DNA of 7,660 nucleotides, from positions 1 to 7,660 of the forward strand of contig JACCZI010000297.1 in assembly GCA_013696015.1 (NCBI GenBank). The letters run 5' to 3'. The notes beneath the pieces are model-generated. The model was given only the letters and a program-made list of their open reading frames with translations, made no database searches and was not told where the DNA came from. Position 1 is the first letter of the stretch. Every line of letters starts with the position of its first letter. Positions 1-6,120 of this stretch are shown here, in pieces. The position numbers were made by a program, and so were the translations under genes. This stretch comes from Nocardioidaceae bacterium (GTDB taxonomy: Bacteria; Actinomycetota; Actinomycetes; Propionibacteriales; Nocardioidaceae).

Positions 1-1041
1 GTTGGCCCTGAGGCACCGCTGGTGGCCGGGGTCGCTGATGCGGTTCGCGCCGCGGGAGTCGCCTGCTTCGGCCCGAGCCGGGATGCCGCGCACCTGGAGG
101 GGTCGAAGTCGTTCGCCAAGCAGGTGATGGCCGCGGCCGGCGTCCCCACCGCGTTGGCCCACGTGTGCGAGACCCCTGAGGAGGCTGCCGCTGCGCTTGA
201 CGCGTTCGGACCGCCGTACGTCGTGAAGGACGACGGCCTGGCTGCCGGGAAGGGGGTGGTCGTCACCTCCGATCGCGACGTGGCGCTGCAGCACGCCGGC
301 GGGTGTCGTCGGGTGGTGATCGAGGAGTTTCTCGACGGACCGGAGGTGTCTTTGTTCGCGATCACTGACGGGACGACGGTGCTGCCGCTGCTGCCGGTGC
401 AGGACTTCAAGCGCGTCGGCGACCAGGACACCGGCCCCAACACCGGGGGGATGGGGGCCTACGCACCGCTGCCGTGGGCGCCGCTCGACCTCGTCGACAC
501 CGTCACCCAGCGGGTGCTGCAGCCGACCGTGGACGAGATGTCGCGCCGCGACACGCCGTTCACCGGTCTGCTGTACGCCGGGCTGGCGCTAACGGCCCGC
601 GGTGTCCGGGTGGTCGAGTTCAACGTCCGGTTCGGCGACCCGGAGACCCAACCGCTGCTGGCGCTGCTGGGTTCCTCGCCTGTTGCCCTGCTGCACGCCG
701 CCGCCACGGGCAGGCTGGACGAAGCACAGCCGCCACGCTGGCGCGAGGGAGCAGCCGTCACGGTCGTCGTCGGCGCCGCCGGCTATCCCGACCGACCCCG
801 CACGGGCGATCTCGTCGAGGGCGTCGACGAGGCCGCAGCGCTGCCGGGCGTCGACGTCATCCATGCCGGCACGGCCCGCGACGGAGCCGGGCGCCTGGTC
901 AGCGCCGGCGGTCGCATTCTCGCGATCACCGCATCAGGCGTCGACGTGGCACAGGCCCGCGACCGCGCGTACGCCGGCGTGGGGTGCATCCGCGTCGCCG
1001 GGGCGCACCACCGGACGGATATCGCCGCCCTCGGCGGCTGA
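1..1041 (+). CDS. purD: Phosphoribosylamine-glycine ligase (GAR synthetase), 5'-truncated by window edge
   Basis: PurD joins glycine to 5-phosphoribosylamine using ATP to make GAR, step 2 of purine synthesis, in the cytoplasm. The reading frame is open from base 1 and begins with VGPEAPLVAG, the conserved end of the PurD N-terminal domain, so the first GTG at base 22 is not the real start. Roughly 70 N-terminal residues should lie upstream, judging from a usual length near 420; 346 are visible. Counting from base 1, ATP-grasp landmarks are LEGSKSFAK (32-40), YVVKDDGLAAGKG (73-85, nucleotide-binding Lys region), EEFLDGPEVS (108-117), DQDTGPNTGGMGAY (141-154) and the metal-binding VVEFNVRFGDPETQ (204-217). 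A C-terminal domain follows. No frameshift is visible. It is followed by a strong hairpin and then purB. Confidence 0.96.
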   Translation, partial: VGPEAPLVAGVADAVRAAGVACFGPSRDAAHLEGSKSFAKQVMAAAGVPTALAHVCETPEEAAAALDAFGPPYVVKDDGLAAGKGVVVTSDRDVALQHAGGCRRVVIEEFLDGPEVSLFAITDGTTVLPLLPVQDFKRVGDQDTGPNTGGMGAYAPLPWAPLDLVDTVTQRVLQPTVDEMSRRDTPFTGLLYAGLALTARGVRVVEFNVRFGDPETQPLLALLGSSPVALLHAAATGRLDEAQPPRWREGAAVTVVVGAAGYPDRPRTGDLVEGVDEAAALPGVDVIHAGTARDGAGRLVSAGGRILAITASGVDVAQARDRAYAGVGCIRVAGAHHRTDIAALGG

Positions 1042-1070
1042 CGTACGAGGCGGTACTTCCAATGGCTGAG

Positions 1071-1108
1071 GGGCACTCCCAATGGGTTCCAACCCGTTGG
1101 GAGTGCCC
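1071..1108 (+). terminator. Strong 18-bp hairpin after purD, terminator-like without a U-tract
   Basis: The arms 1071-1088 and 1091-1108 are complementary over 18 bp with a single G·U wobble. They are separated by only two bases, so the real loop is probably four. The hairpin starts 29 bases after the purD stop. No run of T follows on the + strand, so it is not a classical intrinsic terminator. Actinobacteria often have such U-less hairpins at gene ends. It may terminate purD transcription or protect its 3' end. It lies upstream of the proposed purB promoter, so it would not be part of a leaderless purB mRNA. Confidence 0.6.
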
Positions 1109-1109
1109 G

Positions 1110-1131
1110 TATCCCACGTGAACATGGGATA
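1110..1131. repeat. Small inverted repeat downstream of the purD hairpin
   Basis: TATCCCA (1110-1116) and TGGGATA (1125-1131) form a 7-bp perfect inverted repeat with an 8-base loop. It sits directly after the large hairpin and just upstream of the proposed purB -10. It could be a second stem of a tandem terminator or an operator overlapping the purB -35 region. The sequence alone does not decide. Confidence 0.35.
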
Positions 1132-1147
1132 GAGACGCCGCATCCGC

Positions 1148-1153
1148 GACAAT
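1148..1153 (+). promoter_or_regulatory. Candidate -10 element for leaderless purB
   Basis: GACAAT matches the TANNNT-type -10 consensus except at the first base. It ends six bases before the purB GTG, so transcription would begin at or very near the start codon. No purine-rich Shine-Dalgarno lies upstream of the GTG, as expected for a leaderless mRNA. No convincing -35 is visible at the usual distance. Confidence 0.4.
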
Positions 1154-1159
1154 GGCGGC

Positions 1160-2578
1160 GTGATCCCGAACGTGCTGGCGCAGCGGTACGCCTCGGTGCA
1201 GTTGGTGCGGCTGTGGGCGCCGCAGCACAAGGTGGTCCTCGAGCGCCGGCTGTGGGTCGCGGTGCTCCGCGCCCAGCGCGACCTCGGGGTCGCCGTGCCC
1301 GCAGGTGTCGTCGAGGCGTACGAGAAGGTCGTCGACGCCGTCGATCTCGACTCGATCTCGGCCCGGGAGCGGGTCACCCGCCACGACGTCAAGGCGCGGA
1401 TCGAGGAGTTCAGCGCGCTGGCCGGCCACGAGCACATCCATCAGGGCATGACGTCGCGCGACGTGACCGAGAACGTCGAGCAGCTGCAGGTGCGCGCCTC
1501 GCTGGAACTGCTACGCGACAAGGCCGTGGCCATGCTGGTGCGCCTGGCCGAGCGTGCCGTTGAGCACCAGAGCACGGCGCTCACCGGGCGCACCCACAAC
1601 GTAGCCGCGCAGGTCACCACGCTCGGCAAGCGCTTCGCCACGGTGGCCGAGGAGCTGCTGGTCGCCGTCGAGCGGCTCGAGGAGCTGCTCACCCGTTATC
1701 CGCTGCGCGGCATCAAAGGCCCGGTCGGCACGGCACAGGACCAGCTCGACCTGCTCGATGGCGACGCCGACCGCCTTGCCGAGCTGGAGCGACGCGTCGC
1801 CGAGCACCTCGGCTTCGGGCGGGTGCTCACCAGCGTCGGCCAGGTGTATCCCCGTTCGCTCGACCTCGACGTGGTGTCCGCGCTGGCTCAGCTCGTCGCC
1901 GGCCCCGCCAACCTCGCCACGACCATCCGGCTCATGGCCGGCCACAACCTGGTGACTGAGGGGTTCCGTCCGGGCCAGGTCGGCTCGTCGGCGATGCCGC
2001 ACAAGATGAACCCGCGCTCCTGCGAGCGCATCAGCGGCCTGGCCGTTGTCGTACGCGGGTCGCTGTCGATGCTCGGAGAGCTGGCGGGGGACCAGTGGAA
2101 CGAGGGTGACGTCTCCGACTCGGTCGTGCGACGCGTCGCGCTGCCCGACGCGTTCTTCGCGGCCGATGGCGTCTTCGAGACGGCACTGACCGTGCTCGGG
2201 GAGTTCGGCGCCTTTCCGGCCGTGATCGCGCGGGAGCTCGACAACTACCTGCCCCTGCTGGCGACCACCAAGCTGCTGACCACCGCGGTGCGGCACGGTG
2301 TCGGTCGGGAACAGGCCCACGCCGTGATCCGCGAGCAGGCGGTCGCGGTGACCCTGGCCATGCGCGAGGGCTCCGCCACCGGGACCGACCTGCTCGACCG
2401 GCTGGCGGCCGACGACCGGCTGGGCTTGTCCCGCGGCGCCATCGACTCCGCCCTTGCCGAACCGCTGTCCTTCACCGGCGCAGCCGGCGCGCAGGTCGAG
2501 GCCGTCATCGCCCGGATCGAGCGGTTGGCTACCCGGCACCCGGACGCTGTCGGGTACCACCCGGCGCCCATCCTCTGA
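1160..2578 (+). CDS. purB: Adenylosuccinate lyase
   Basis: PurB cleaves SAICAR to AICAR plus fumarate, and adenylosuccinate to AMP plus fumarate; it is a cytoplasmic enzyme, tetrameric in the family. The 472-residue product belongs to the fumarase/aspartase superfamily. Visible landmarks are TSRDVTEN (98-105), TGRTHN with a conserved His at 146, and the superfamily signature GSSAMPHKMNP (275-285), which holds the flexible-loop catalytic serine region. The length is typical. The GTG start places PNVLAQRYAS at the N-terminus, as in other actinobacterial PurB proteins. An ATG at 1152 reads only three codons before TGA and cannot be the start. There is no Shine-Dalgarno, but a -10-like GACAAT lies six bases upstream. 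It is separated from purD by 118 bp holding two hairpins, and from purC by 42 bp. Confidence 0.96.
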   Translation: MIPNVLAQRYASVQLVRLWAPQHKVVLERRLWVAVLRAQRDLGVAVPAGVVEAYEKVVDAVDLDSISARERVTRHDVKARIEEFSALAGHEHIHQGMTSRDVTENVEQLQVRASLELLRDKAVAMLVRLAERAVEHQSTALTGRTHNVAAQVTTLGKRFATVAEELLVAVERLEELLTRYPLRGIKGPVGTAQDQLDLLDGDADRLAELERRVAEHLGFGRVLTSVGQVYPRSLDLDVVSALAQLVAGPANLATTIRLMAGHNLVTEGFRPGQVGSSAMPHKMNPRSCERISGLAVVVRGSLSMLGELAGDQWNEGDVSDSVVRRVALPDAFFAADGVFETALTVLGEFGAFPAVIARELDNYLPLLATTKLLTTAVRHGVGREQAHAVIREQAVAVTLAMREGSATGTDLLDRLAADDRLGLSRGAIDSALAEPLSFTGAAGAQVEAVIARIERLATRHPDAVGYHPAPIL

Positions 2579-2607
2579 GCGCCATCACGAACCATGTGCG
2601 CGCCTGG

Positions 2608-2613
2608 CAGGAT
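2608..2613 (+). promoter_or_regulatory. Candidate -10 element for leaderless purC
   Basis: CAGGAT resembles the actinobacterial TAGGAT -10 with one mismatch and ends seven bases before the purC GTG. This spacing fits transcription starting at the start codon, and no Shine-Dalgarno is present. TAGGAC at 2615-2620 also resembles a -10, but it abuts the GTG and would place the transcript start inside the gene. No clear -35 can be pointed to. Confidence 0.38.
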
Positions 2614-2620
2614 GTAGGAC

Positions 2621-3520
2621 GTGTCGGTCGCCGCCGTCTTGCCGGGGGCGCAGCACCTCCACACCGGCAAGGTTCGTGACCTGTACGGCCTGCCCGATGG
2701 CCGCTTGCTCATCGTCGCGTCCGACCGGATCTCGGCATACGACCACGTCCTCGAACCCGAGATCCCCGACAAGGGCGAGGTGCTGACCCAGCTCTCGTTG
2801 TGGTGGTTCGACCAGCTGCGTGACCTGGCGCCCAACCATGTGCTCTCGGACGATCTGCCGGCAGGGTTTGCCGCCCGGAGCATGGTCTGCGAACGCCTGG
2901 ACATGGTGCCGGTGGAGTGCGTCGCCCGCGGTTACCTGGCCGGGTCCGGCCTGACCGACTACCGCCGGACAGGAGGCGTCTGCGGAGTCCCTCTCCCGGA
3001 TGGGCTGAGCGACGGGTCGCGGTTGCCGGCACCGATCTTCACCCCGACCACCAAGGCGCCGGTCGGCTCGCACGACGAGGCGCTGACGTACGACGACGTG
3101 GTCGCCCGGGTGGGGTCCGATCTCGCCACGCGACTCCGCGACCTGACGCTGGTGGTGTATGCCTGGGGTGCGGCCGTCGCCCGCGAACGAGGCATCATCT
3201 TGGCCGACACCAAGATCGAGATCGGTCGGCGGCCCGACGGCACCCTTGTGCTGGCCGACGAGGTGCTGACACCGGACTCGTCGAGGTTCTGGCCGGCCGA
3301 CTCATGGCTGCCGGGGAGACCGCAACCGTCGTACGACAAGCAGTTCGTGCGCGACTGGCTCGCCTCGCCCGAGGCAAACTGGGACAGCCACACCGGCGCA
3401 CCGCCGCCGCGGCTGCCCGACGACATCGTCGCCCGGACCCGGTCGCGTTACGTTGAGGCGTACGAACGGCTCACCGGCCGCACGTTCACCTCGAGTTGTC
3501 ACTGTGACACCAGGCTGTGA
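2621..3520 (+). CDS. purC: Phosphoribosylaminoimidazole-succinocarboxamide synthase (SAICAR synthetase)
   Basis: PurC condenses CAIR with aspartate, using ATP, to give SAICAR, which PurB next door then cleaves. The 299-residue product shows GKVRDLY (16-22, phosphate-binding start of the family), signature 1 around VECVARGYLAGSG (98-110), PTTKAP (142-147), signature 2 LADTKIEIG (194-202) and DEVLTPDSSRFW (213-224). The length is in the usual range for the actinobacterial form. The GTG at 2621 is preferred because an in-frame ATG at 2612 is followed at once by TAG. The last residues, about TSSCHCDTRL, follow the usual RLTGRTF ending. They are encoded by the left arm and loop of a long inverted repeat, so the tail probably reflects DNA/RNA structure more than enzyme function. 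Confidence 0.96.
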   Translation: MSVAAVLPGAQHLHTGKVRDLYGLPDGRLLIVASDRISAYDHVLEPEIPDKGEVLTQLSLWWFDQLRDLAPNHVLSDDLPAGFAARSMVCERLDMVPVECVARGYLAGSGLTDYRRTGGVCGVPLPDGLSDGSRLPAPIFTPTTKAPVGSHDEALTYDDVVARVGSDLATRLRDLTLVVYAWGAAVARERGIILADTKIEIGRRPDGTLVLADEVLTPDSSRFWPADSWLPGRPQPSYDKQFVRDWLASPEANWDSHTGAPPPRLPDDIVARTRSRYVEAYERLTGRTFTSSCHCDTRL

Positions 3521-3548
3521 CCTGGCTTCGCAGTGACAACTCGGAGGT
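3488..3548 (+). promoter_or_regulatory. Large stem-loop spanning the purC stop codon (terminator or operator candidate)
   Basis: ACCTC+GAGTTGTCACTG (3488-3504) pairs with CAGTGACAACTC (3531-3542) and GAGGT (3544-3548), giving a 17-bp stem with one bulged G. The uninterrupted core, which pairs C3492 with G3543 instead, is 13 bp. Inside the loop, CCAGG (3510-3514) and CCTGG (3521-3525) make a second 5-bp stem, and the purC stop codon (3518-3520) lies in this inner hairpin. At the DNA level 3497-3509 is also a palindrome, TGTCAC-T-GTGACA. GTGAC or its complement occurs four times within 40 bases. There is no trailing U-tract. It could end the purC transcript, insulate the ligase, or be a repressor site for the ligase gene. 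Confidence 0.55.
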
Positions 3549-3555
3549 CTGCGCG

Positions 3556-3561
3556 AAGGGA
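3556..3561 (+). promoter_or_regulatory. Ribosome binding site of the acyl-CoA ligase
   Basis: AAGGGA lies six bases before the GTG at 3568 and supports that start over the longer in-frame GTG at 3517. Confidence 0.6.
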
Positions 3562-3567
3562 CAGCCC

Positions 3568-5118
3568 GTGCTCAACCTCGCGATGGTCCTGGAGGACAGC
3601 GCCCGCCGGGTGCCCGACCGCGACGCCGTCGTGCTCGGGGAGACCCGGCTCAGCTACGCCGCGGTCGATGCTGCCGCGAACCAGGTGGCCAACCTGCTCG
3701 TCTCGTTGGGCATCGCCGCCGGTGACAAGGTCGCCCTGACGTGCCCGAACCTGCCGTACTTCCCCATCGTCTACTACGGCGTCCTCAAGGCCGGTGCCGT
3801 CGTGGTGCCGCTGAACGTGCTGTTCAAGGCGCGCGAGATCGCCTACCACCTCGCCGACTCCGATGCGAAGGCGTACTTCTGCTTCGAGGGCACCGCCGAC
3901 CTGCCCATGGCGGCCGAGGCCGACTCGGCGTTCGGCACCACCGACTCCTGCGAGCACCTTGTCGTCATCACCGCCGACCCCCAGGCGGAATCCCCGCTGC
4001 CCGGCGTGACGACACTGGGGCCAGCGCTGGCTGCCCAGCCGACCACCTTCGAGACCGCACCGACCGAGGCCACCGACACCGCGGTCATCCTCTACACCTC
4101 CGGCACCACCGGCCAGCCGAAAGGCGCCGAGCTGAGCCACACCAACCTCGTGCTCAACGCCGTCGCCAACGAGCGGCTCTTCGGCCGGCACCCCGACGGC
4201 CACGACATCTACCTCGCGACGCTGCCCCTGTTCCACTCCTTCGGGCAGACCGTGATCATGAACCACGGCTTCAGCCTCGGCGGCACCCTGGTGCTGCTGC
4301 CCCGATTCGACGCCGCCCAGGCGCTGGAGCTGATGCTGGCCGAGCGGGTGACGTTCTTCGCCGGCGTGCCCACGATGTACTGGGGTCTGCTCCATGCGCT
4401 GGACGACTCGGTGGACGTGGCAGCCCTGGCCGCCCGACTGCGCGTTGCCGTGTCCGGCGGCTCGTCGCTGCCGGTCGAGATCATCAAGGAGTTCAAGGAC
4501 CGCTTCGGGATCCAGATCCAGGAGGGGTACGGGTTGTCCGAGACATCTCCGGTCGCGACGTTCAACCCCACCGATCGGCCCCCGAAGCCAGGCTCCATCG
4601 GCACCCCCATCTGGGGAGTCGAGTGCACGCTCGTCGACCCGGAGTGGAACGAGGTCGTCGAGCCGGGTGCGGTGGGGGAGATCGCGATCCGCGGGCACAA
4701 CATCATGAAGGGCTACTACGGCCGTCCGGAGCCGACGCGTGCGGTCATGCGCGACGGCTGGTTCCGCAGCGGCGACCTGGCTCGGCGTGACGAGGACGGC
4801 TACTACTTCATCGTCGACCGGGCCAAGGACCTGATCATCCGCGGTGGTTTCAACGTCTACCCGCGTGAGGTGGAGGAGGTCCTGATGACGCACTCTGCTG
4901 TCTCGCTCGCCGCGGTGGTCGGTGTGCCACACGAGTCGCTCGGCGAAGAGGTCAAGGCCATCCTCATCAAGAGCCCCGACGACGCCACAACCGCCGACGA
5001 GCTCATCGCCTGGGCCAAGGAGCGGATGGCGGCCTACAAGTACCCGCGCACGGTCGAGTTCCGGGACACCATGCCGATGACCGCGACCGGCAAGATCCTC
5101 AAGCGTGAGCTGGTCTGA
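3568..5118 (+). CDS. AMP-forming long-chain fatty-acyl-CoA ligase (ANL superfamily)
   Basis: This is a probable fatty acid-CoA ligase that activates a carboxylic acid through an acyl-adenylate and then forms the CoA thioester. The 516 residues show the ANL core motifs in order: P-loop-like YTSGTTGQPKG (176-186), LPLFHSFGQ (219-227), YGLSETSP (321-328), WFRSGDLA (398-405), the hinge region DRAKDLIIRGGFNVYPREVEE (417-437) and the C-terminal catalytic Lys in TATGKILKREL (Lys509). No signal peptide or membrane segment is evident. The GTG at 3568 is chosen because AAGGGA precedes it and MLNLAMVLEDSARRVPDRDAVV is a normal N-terminus. A GTG at 3517 would add 17 residues overlapping purC and the inverted repeat. 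The exact substrate cannot be read from sequence; medium- to long-chain fatty acids are most likely. Its place between purC and purS gives no obvious functional link to purine synthesis. Confidence 0.9.
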   Translation: MLNLAMVLEDSARRVPDRDAVVLGETRLSYAAVDAAANQVANLLVSLGIAAGDKVALTCPNLPYFPIVYYGVLKAGAVVVPLNVLFKAREIAYHLADSDAKAYFCFEGTADLPMAAEADSAFGTTDSCEHLVVITADPQAESPLPGVTTLGPALAAQPTTFETAPTEATDTAVILYTSGTTGQPKGAELSHTNLVLNAVANERLFGRHPDGHDIYLATLPLFHSFGQTVIMNHGFSLGGTLVLLPRFDAAQALELMLAERVTFFAGVPTMYWGLLHALDDSVDVAALAARLRVAVSGGSSLPVEIIKEFKDRFGIQIQEGYGLSETSPVATFNPTDRPPKPGSIGTPIWGVECTLVDPEWNEVVEPGAVGEIAIRGHNIMKGYYGRPEPTRAVMRDGWFRSGDLARRDEDGYYFIVDRAKDLIIRGGFNVYPREVEEVLMTHSAVSLAAVVGVPHESLGEEVKAILIKSPDDATTADELIAWAKERMAAYKYPRTVEFRDTMPMTATGKILKRELV

Positions 5119-5143
5119 GCGCGCGCTGGTCGCCGCCTACACT
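5115..5143 (+). promoter_or_regulatory. Candidate promoter for purSQ
   Basis: TACACT (5138-5143) is a good -10 match, with CTGAGC (5115-5120, weak -35, three of six bases) 17 bases upstream. Transcription would start near 5150, leaving a leader of about 30 bases with a Shine-Dalgarno. The -35 overlaps the ligase stop codon. This suggests purSQ can be transcribed independently of the ligase. Confidence 0.45.
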
Positions 5144-5170
5144 CCTCAGAGCCGGACCCACCGTGCAGCA

Positions 5171-5176
5171 AAGGAG
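5171..5176 (+). promoter_or_regulatory. Ribosome binding site of purS
   Basis: AAGGAG is a near-perfect Shine-Dalgarno five bases before the purS GTG at 5182. It fixes that start and contrasts with purB and purC, which have none. Confidence 0.75.
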
Positions 5177-5181
5177 CCTTC

Positions 5182-5445
5182 GTGGCCCGCGTCGTCGTCG
5201 AGGTCATGCTCAAGCCGGAGATACTCGACCCCCAGGGCAAAGCGGTCCAGGGGGCGCTGTCGCGGCTCGGCTTCGCGGGCATCAGTGGCGTCCGGCAGGG
5301 CAAGCGGTTCGAGCTCGAGATCGACGGCGAGCTCACGCCGGAGCGAATCACCCAGCTCCACGATGTCGCTGCGACACTGCTGGCCAACCCGGTGATCGAG
5401 GACTTTGCGGTGCACGCCGGCGAGGCGAGCGGGCGGGCGCGATGA
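5182..5445 (+). CDS. purS: FGAM synthetase subunit PurS
   Basis: PurS is the small structural subunit of the three-part FGAM synthetase (PurS, PurQ, PurL), which converts FGAR to FGAM with glutamine and ATP. In the family it bridges PurQ and PurL and helps ammonia transfer. The 87-residue product has the typical length and the conserved elements MARVVVEVMLKPEILDPQGKAV (1-22), RLGFAGISGVRQGKRFEL (28-45) and LLANPVIEDFAV (66-77). The last residues, after VHAGEAS, are less typical and simply run into the purQ start. Its stop codon overlaps the purQ start as ATGA, so the two are translationally coupled. Confidence 0.96.
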   Translation: MARVVVEVMLKPEILDPQGKAVQGALSRLGFAGISGVRQGKRFELEIDGELTPERITQLHDVAATLLANPVIEDFAVHAGEASGRAR

Positions 5446-6113
5446 GGATCGGTGTCGTCACCTTCCCCGGCTCACTGGACGACGTCGACGCGCTCCGCGC
5501 GGTCCGGTGGTCGGGTGCGGAGGCCGTCTCGTTGTGGCACGGCGACGCGGACCTGCGCGGCGTCGACGCCGTGGTGCTGCCCGGCGGCTTCTCGTACGGC
5601 GACTACCTGCGCTGCGGTGCGATCGCGCGTTTCGCGCCGGTCATGACGGCTGTGGTGGCCGCTGCGCGCGACCAGATGCCGGTGCTCGGGATCTGTAACG
5701 GCTTCCAGGTCCTGTGCGAGGCGCACCTGCTGCCGGGTGCGCTGATCCGCAACTCCCACCGCAGGTTCGTCTGCCGCGACCAACGGCTCCGCATCGAGGC
5801 CACCGGGACCGCGTGGACGTCCGCGTACGAAGTCGGCGACGAGATCGTCATCCCGCTCAAGAACGGCGAGGGGGCGTACGTCGCGGACACCGGCACGCTC
5901 GACCGGCTCGAGGCCGACGGCCGGGTGGTAGCGCGTTATCTCGGCGCCGACCCGAACGGCGCCGCGCGGGCGATCGCGGGAATCTGCAACCAGCGCGGCA
6001 ACGTGGTGGGACTCATGCCGCATCCGGAGCATGCCGTCGAGGAGCTGTGCGGGCCGAGCACCGACGGCCGAGGCTTCTTCACCTCGGTGCTGGCGGCTGC
6101 CGTTCCCGCGTGA
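5442..6113 (+). CDS. purQ: FGAM synthetase glutaminase subunit PurQ
   Basis: PurQ is the class I glutamine amidotransferase subunit of FGAM synthetase. It hydrolyses glutamine and channels ammonia to PurL. The 223-residue product shows LPGGFSYGDYLRCGA (46-60), the nucleophile Cys85 in GICNGFQVL, and His194/Glu196 of the triad in LMPHPEHAVE. All three catalytic residues are present and the length is typical. The frame is open upstream to 5163, but the ATG at 5442 is the right start: MRIGVVTFPGS is the normal N-terminus and it overlaps the purS stop as ATGA. purL does not follow. Instead a convergent gene ends four bases downstream, so PurL must come from elsewhere. Confidence 0.96.
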   Translation: MRIGVVTFPGSLDDVDALRAVRWSGAEAVSLWHGDADLRGVDAVVLPGGFSYGDYLRCGAIARFAPVMTAVVAAARDQMPVLGICNGFQVLCEAHLLPGALIRNSHRRFVCRDQRLRIEATGTAWTSAYEVGDEIVIPLKNGEGAYVADTGTLDRLEADGRVVARYLGADPNGAARAIAGICNQRGNVVGLMPHPEHAVEELCGPSTDGRGFFTSVLAAAVPA

Positions 6114-6120
6114 CGCGTCA
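6111..6120. repeat. Palindrome joining the convergent stop codons of purQ and the reverse-strand gene
   Basis: TGACGCGTCA is a perfect 10-bp palindrome that begins with the TGA of purQ and ends with the TGA (read on the - strand) of the neighbouring gene. It is too short, with no loop and no U-tract, to call a terminator. The two genes leave no other room for one, so transcripts probably run into each other's 3' ends. Confidence 0.4.

Noticed and set aside
1511..2560. 349-codon open frame on the - strand opposite purB
   Set aside because: It is antisense to a complete and well-conserved PurB, with no recognisable domain of its own and a Gly/Arg/Gln/His-rich shadow composition.
3517..3567. 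Longer start for the acyl-CoA ligase at GTG 3517
   Set aside because: It would overlap the purC stop, run through the inverted repeat and add 17 residues unlike the family. GTG 3568 has AAGGGA at a good distance.
3499..4932. 477-codon open frame on the - strand opposite the acyl-CoA ligase
   Set aside because: It is antisense to a clear ANL enzyme. Its low-complexity Val/Gly/Arg/His-rich translation is typical of shadow frames in high-GC DNA.
5163..5441. Longer in-frame reading of purQ beginning at 5163
   Set aside because: This stretch lies in purS in another frame. The PurQ N-terminus MRIGVVTFPGS begins at 5442 with an ATGA overlap.
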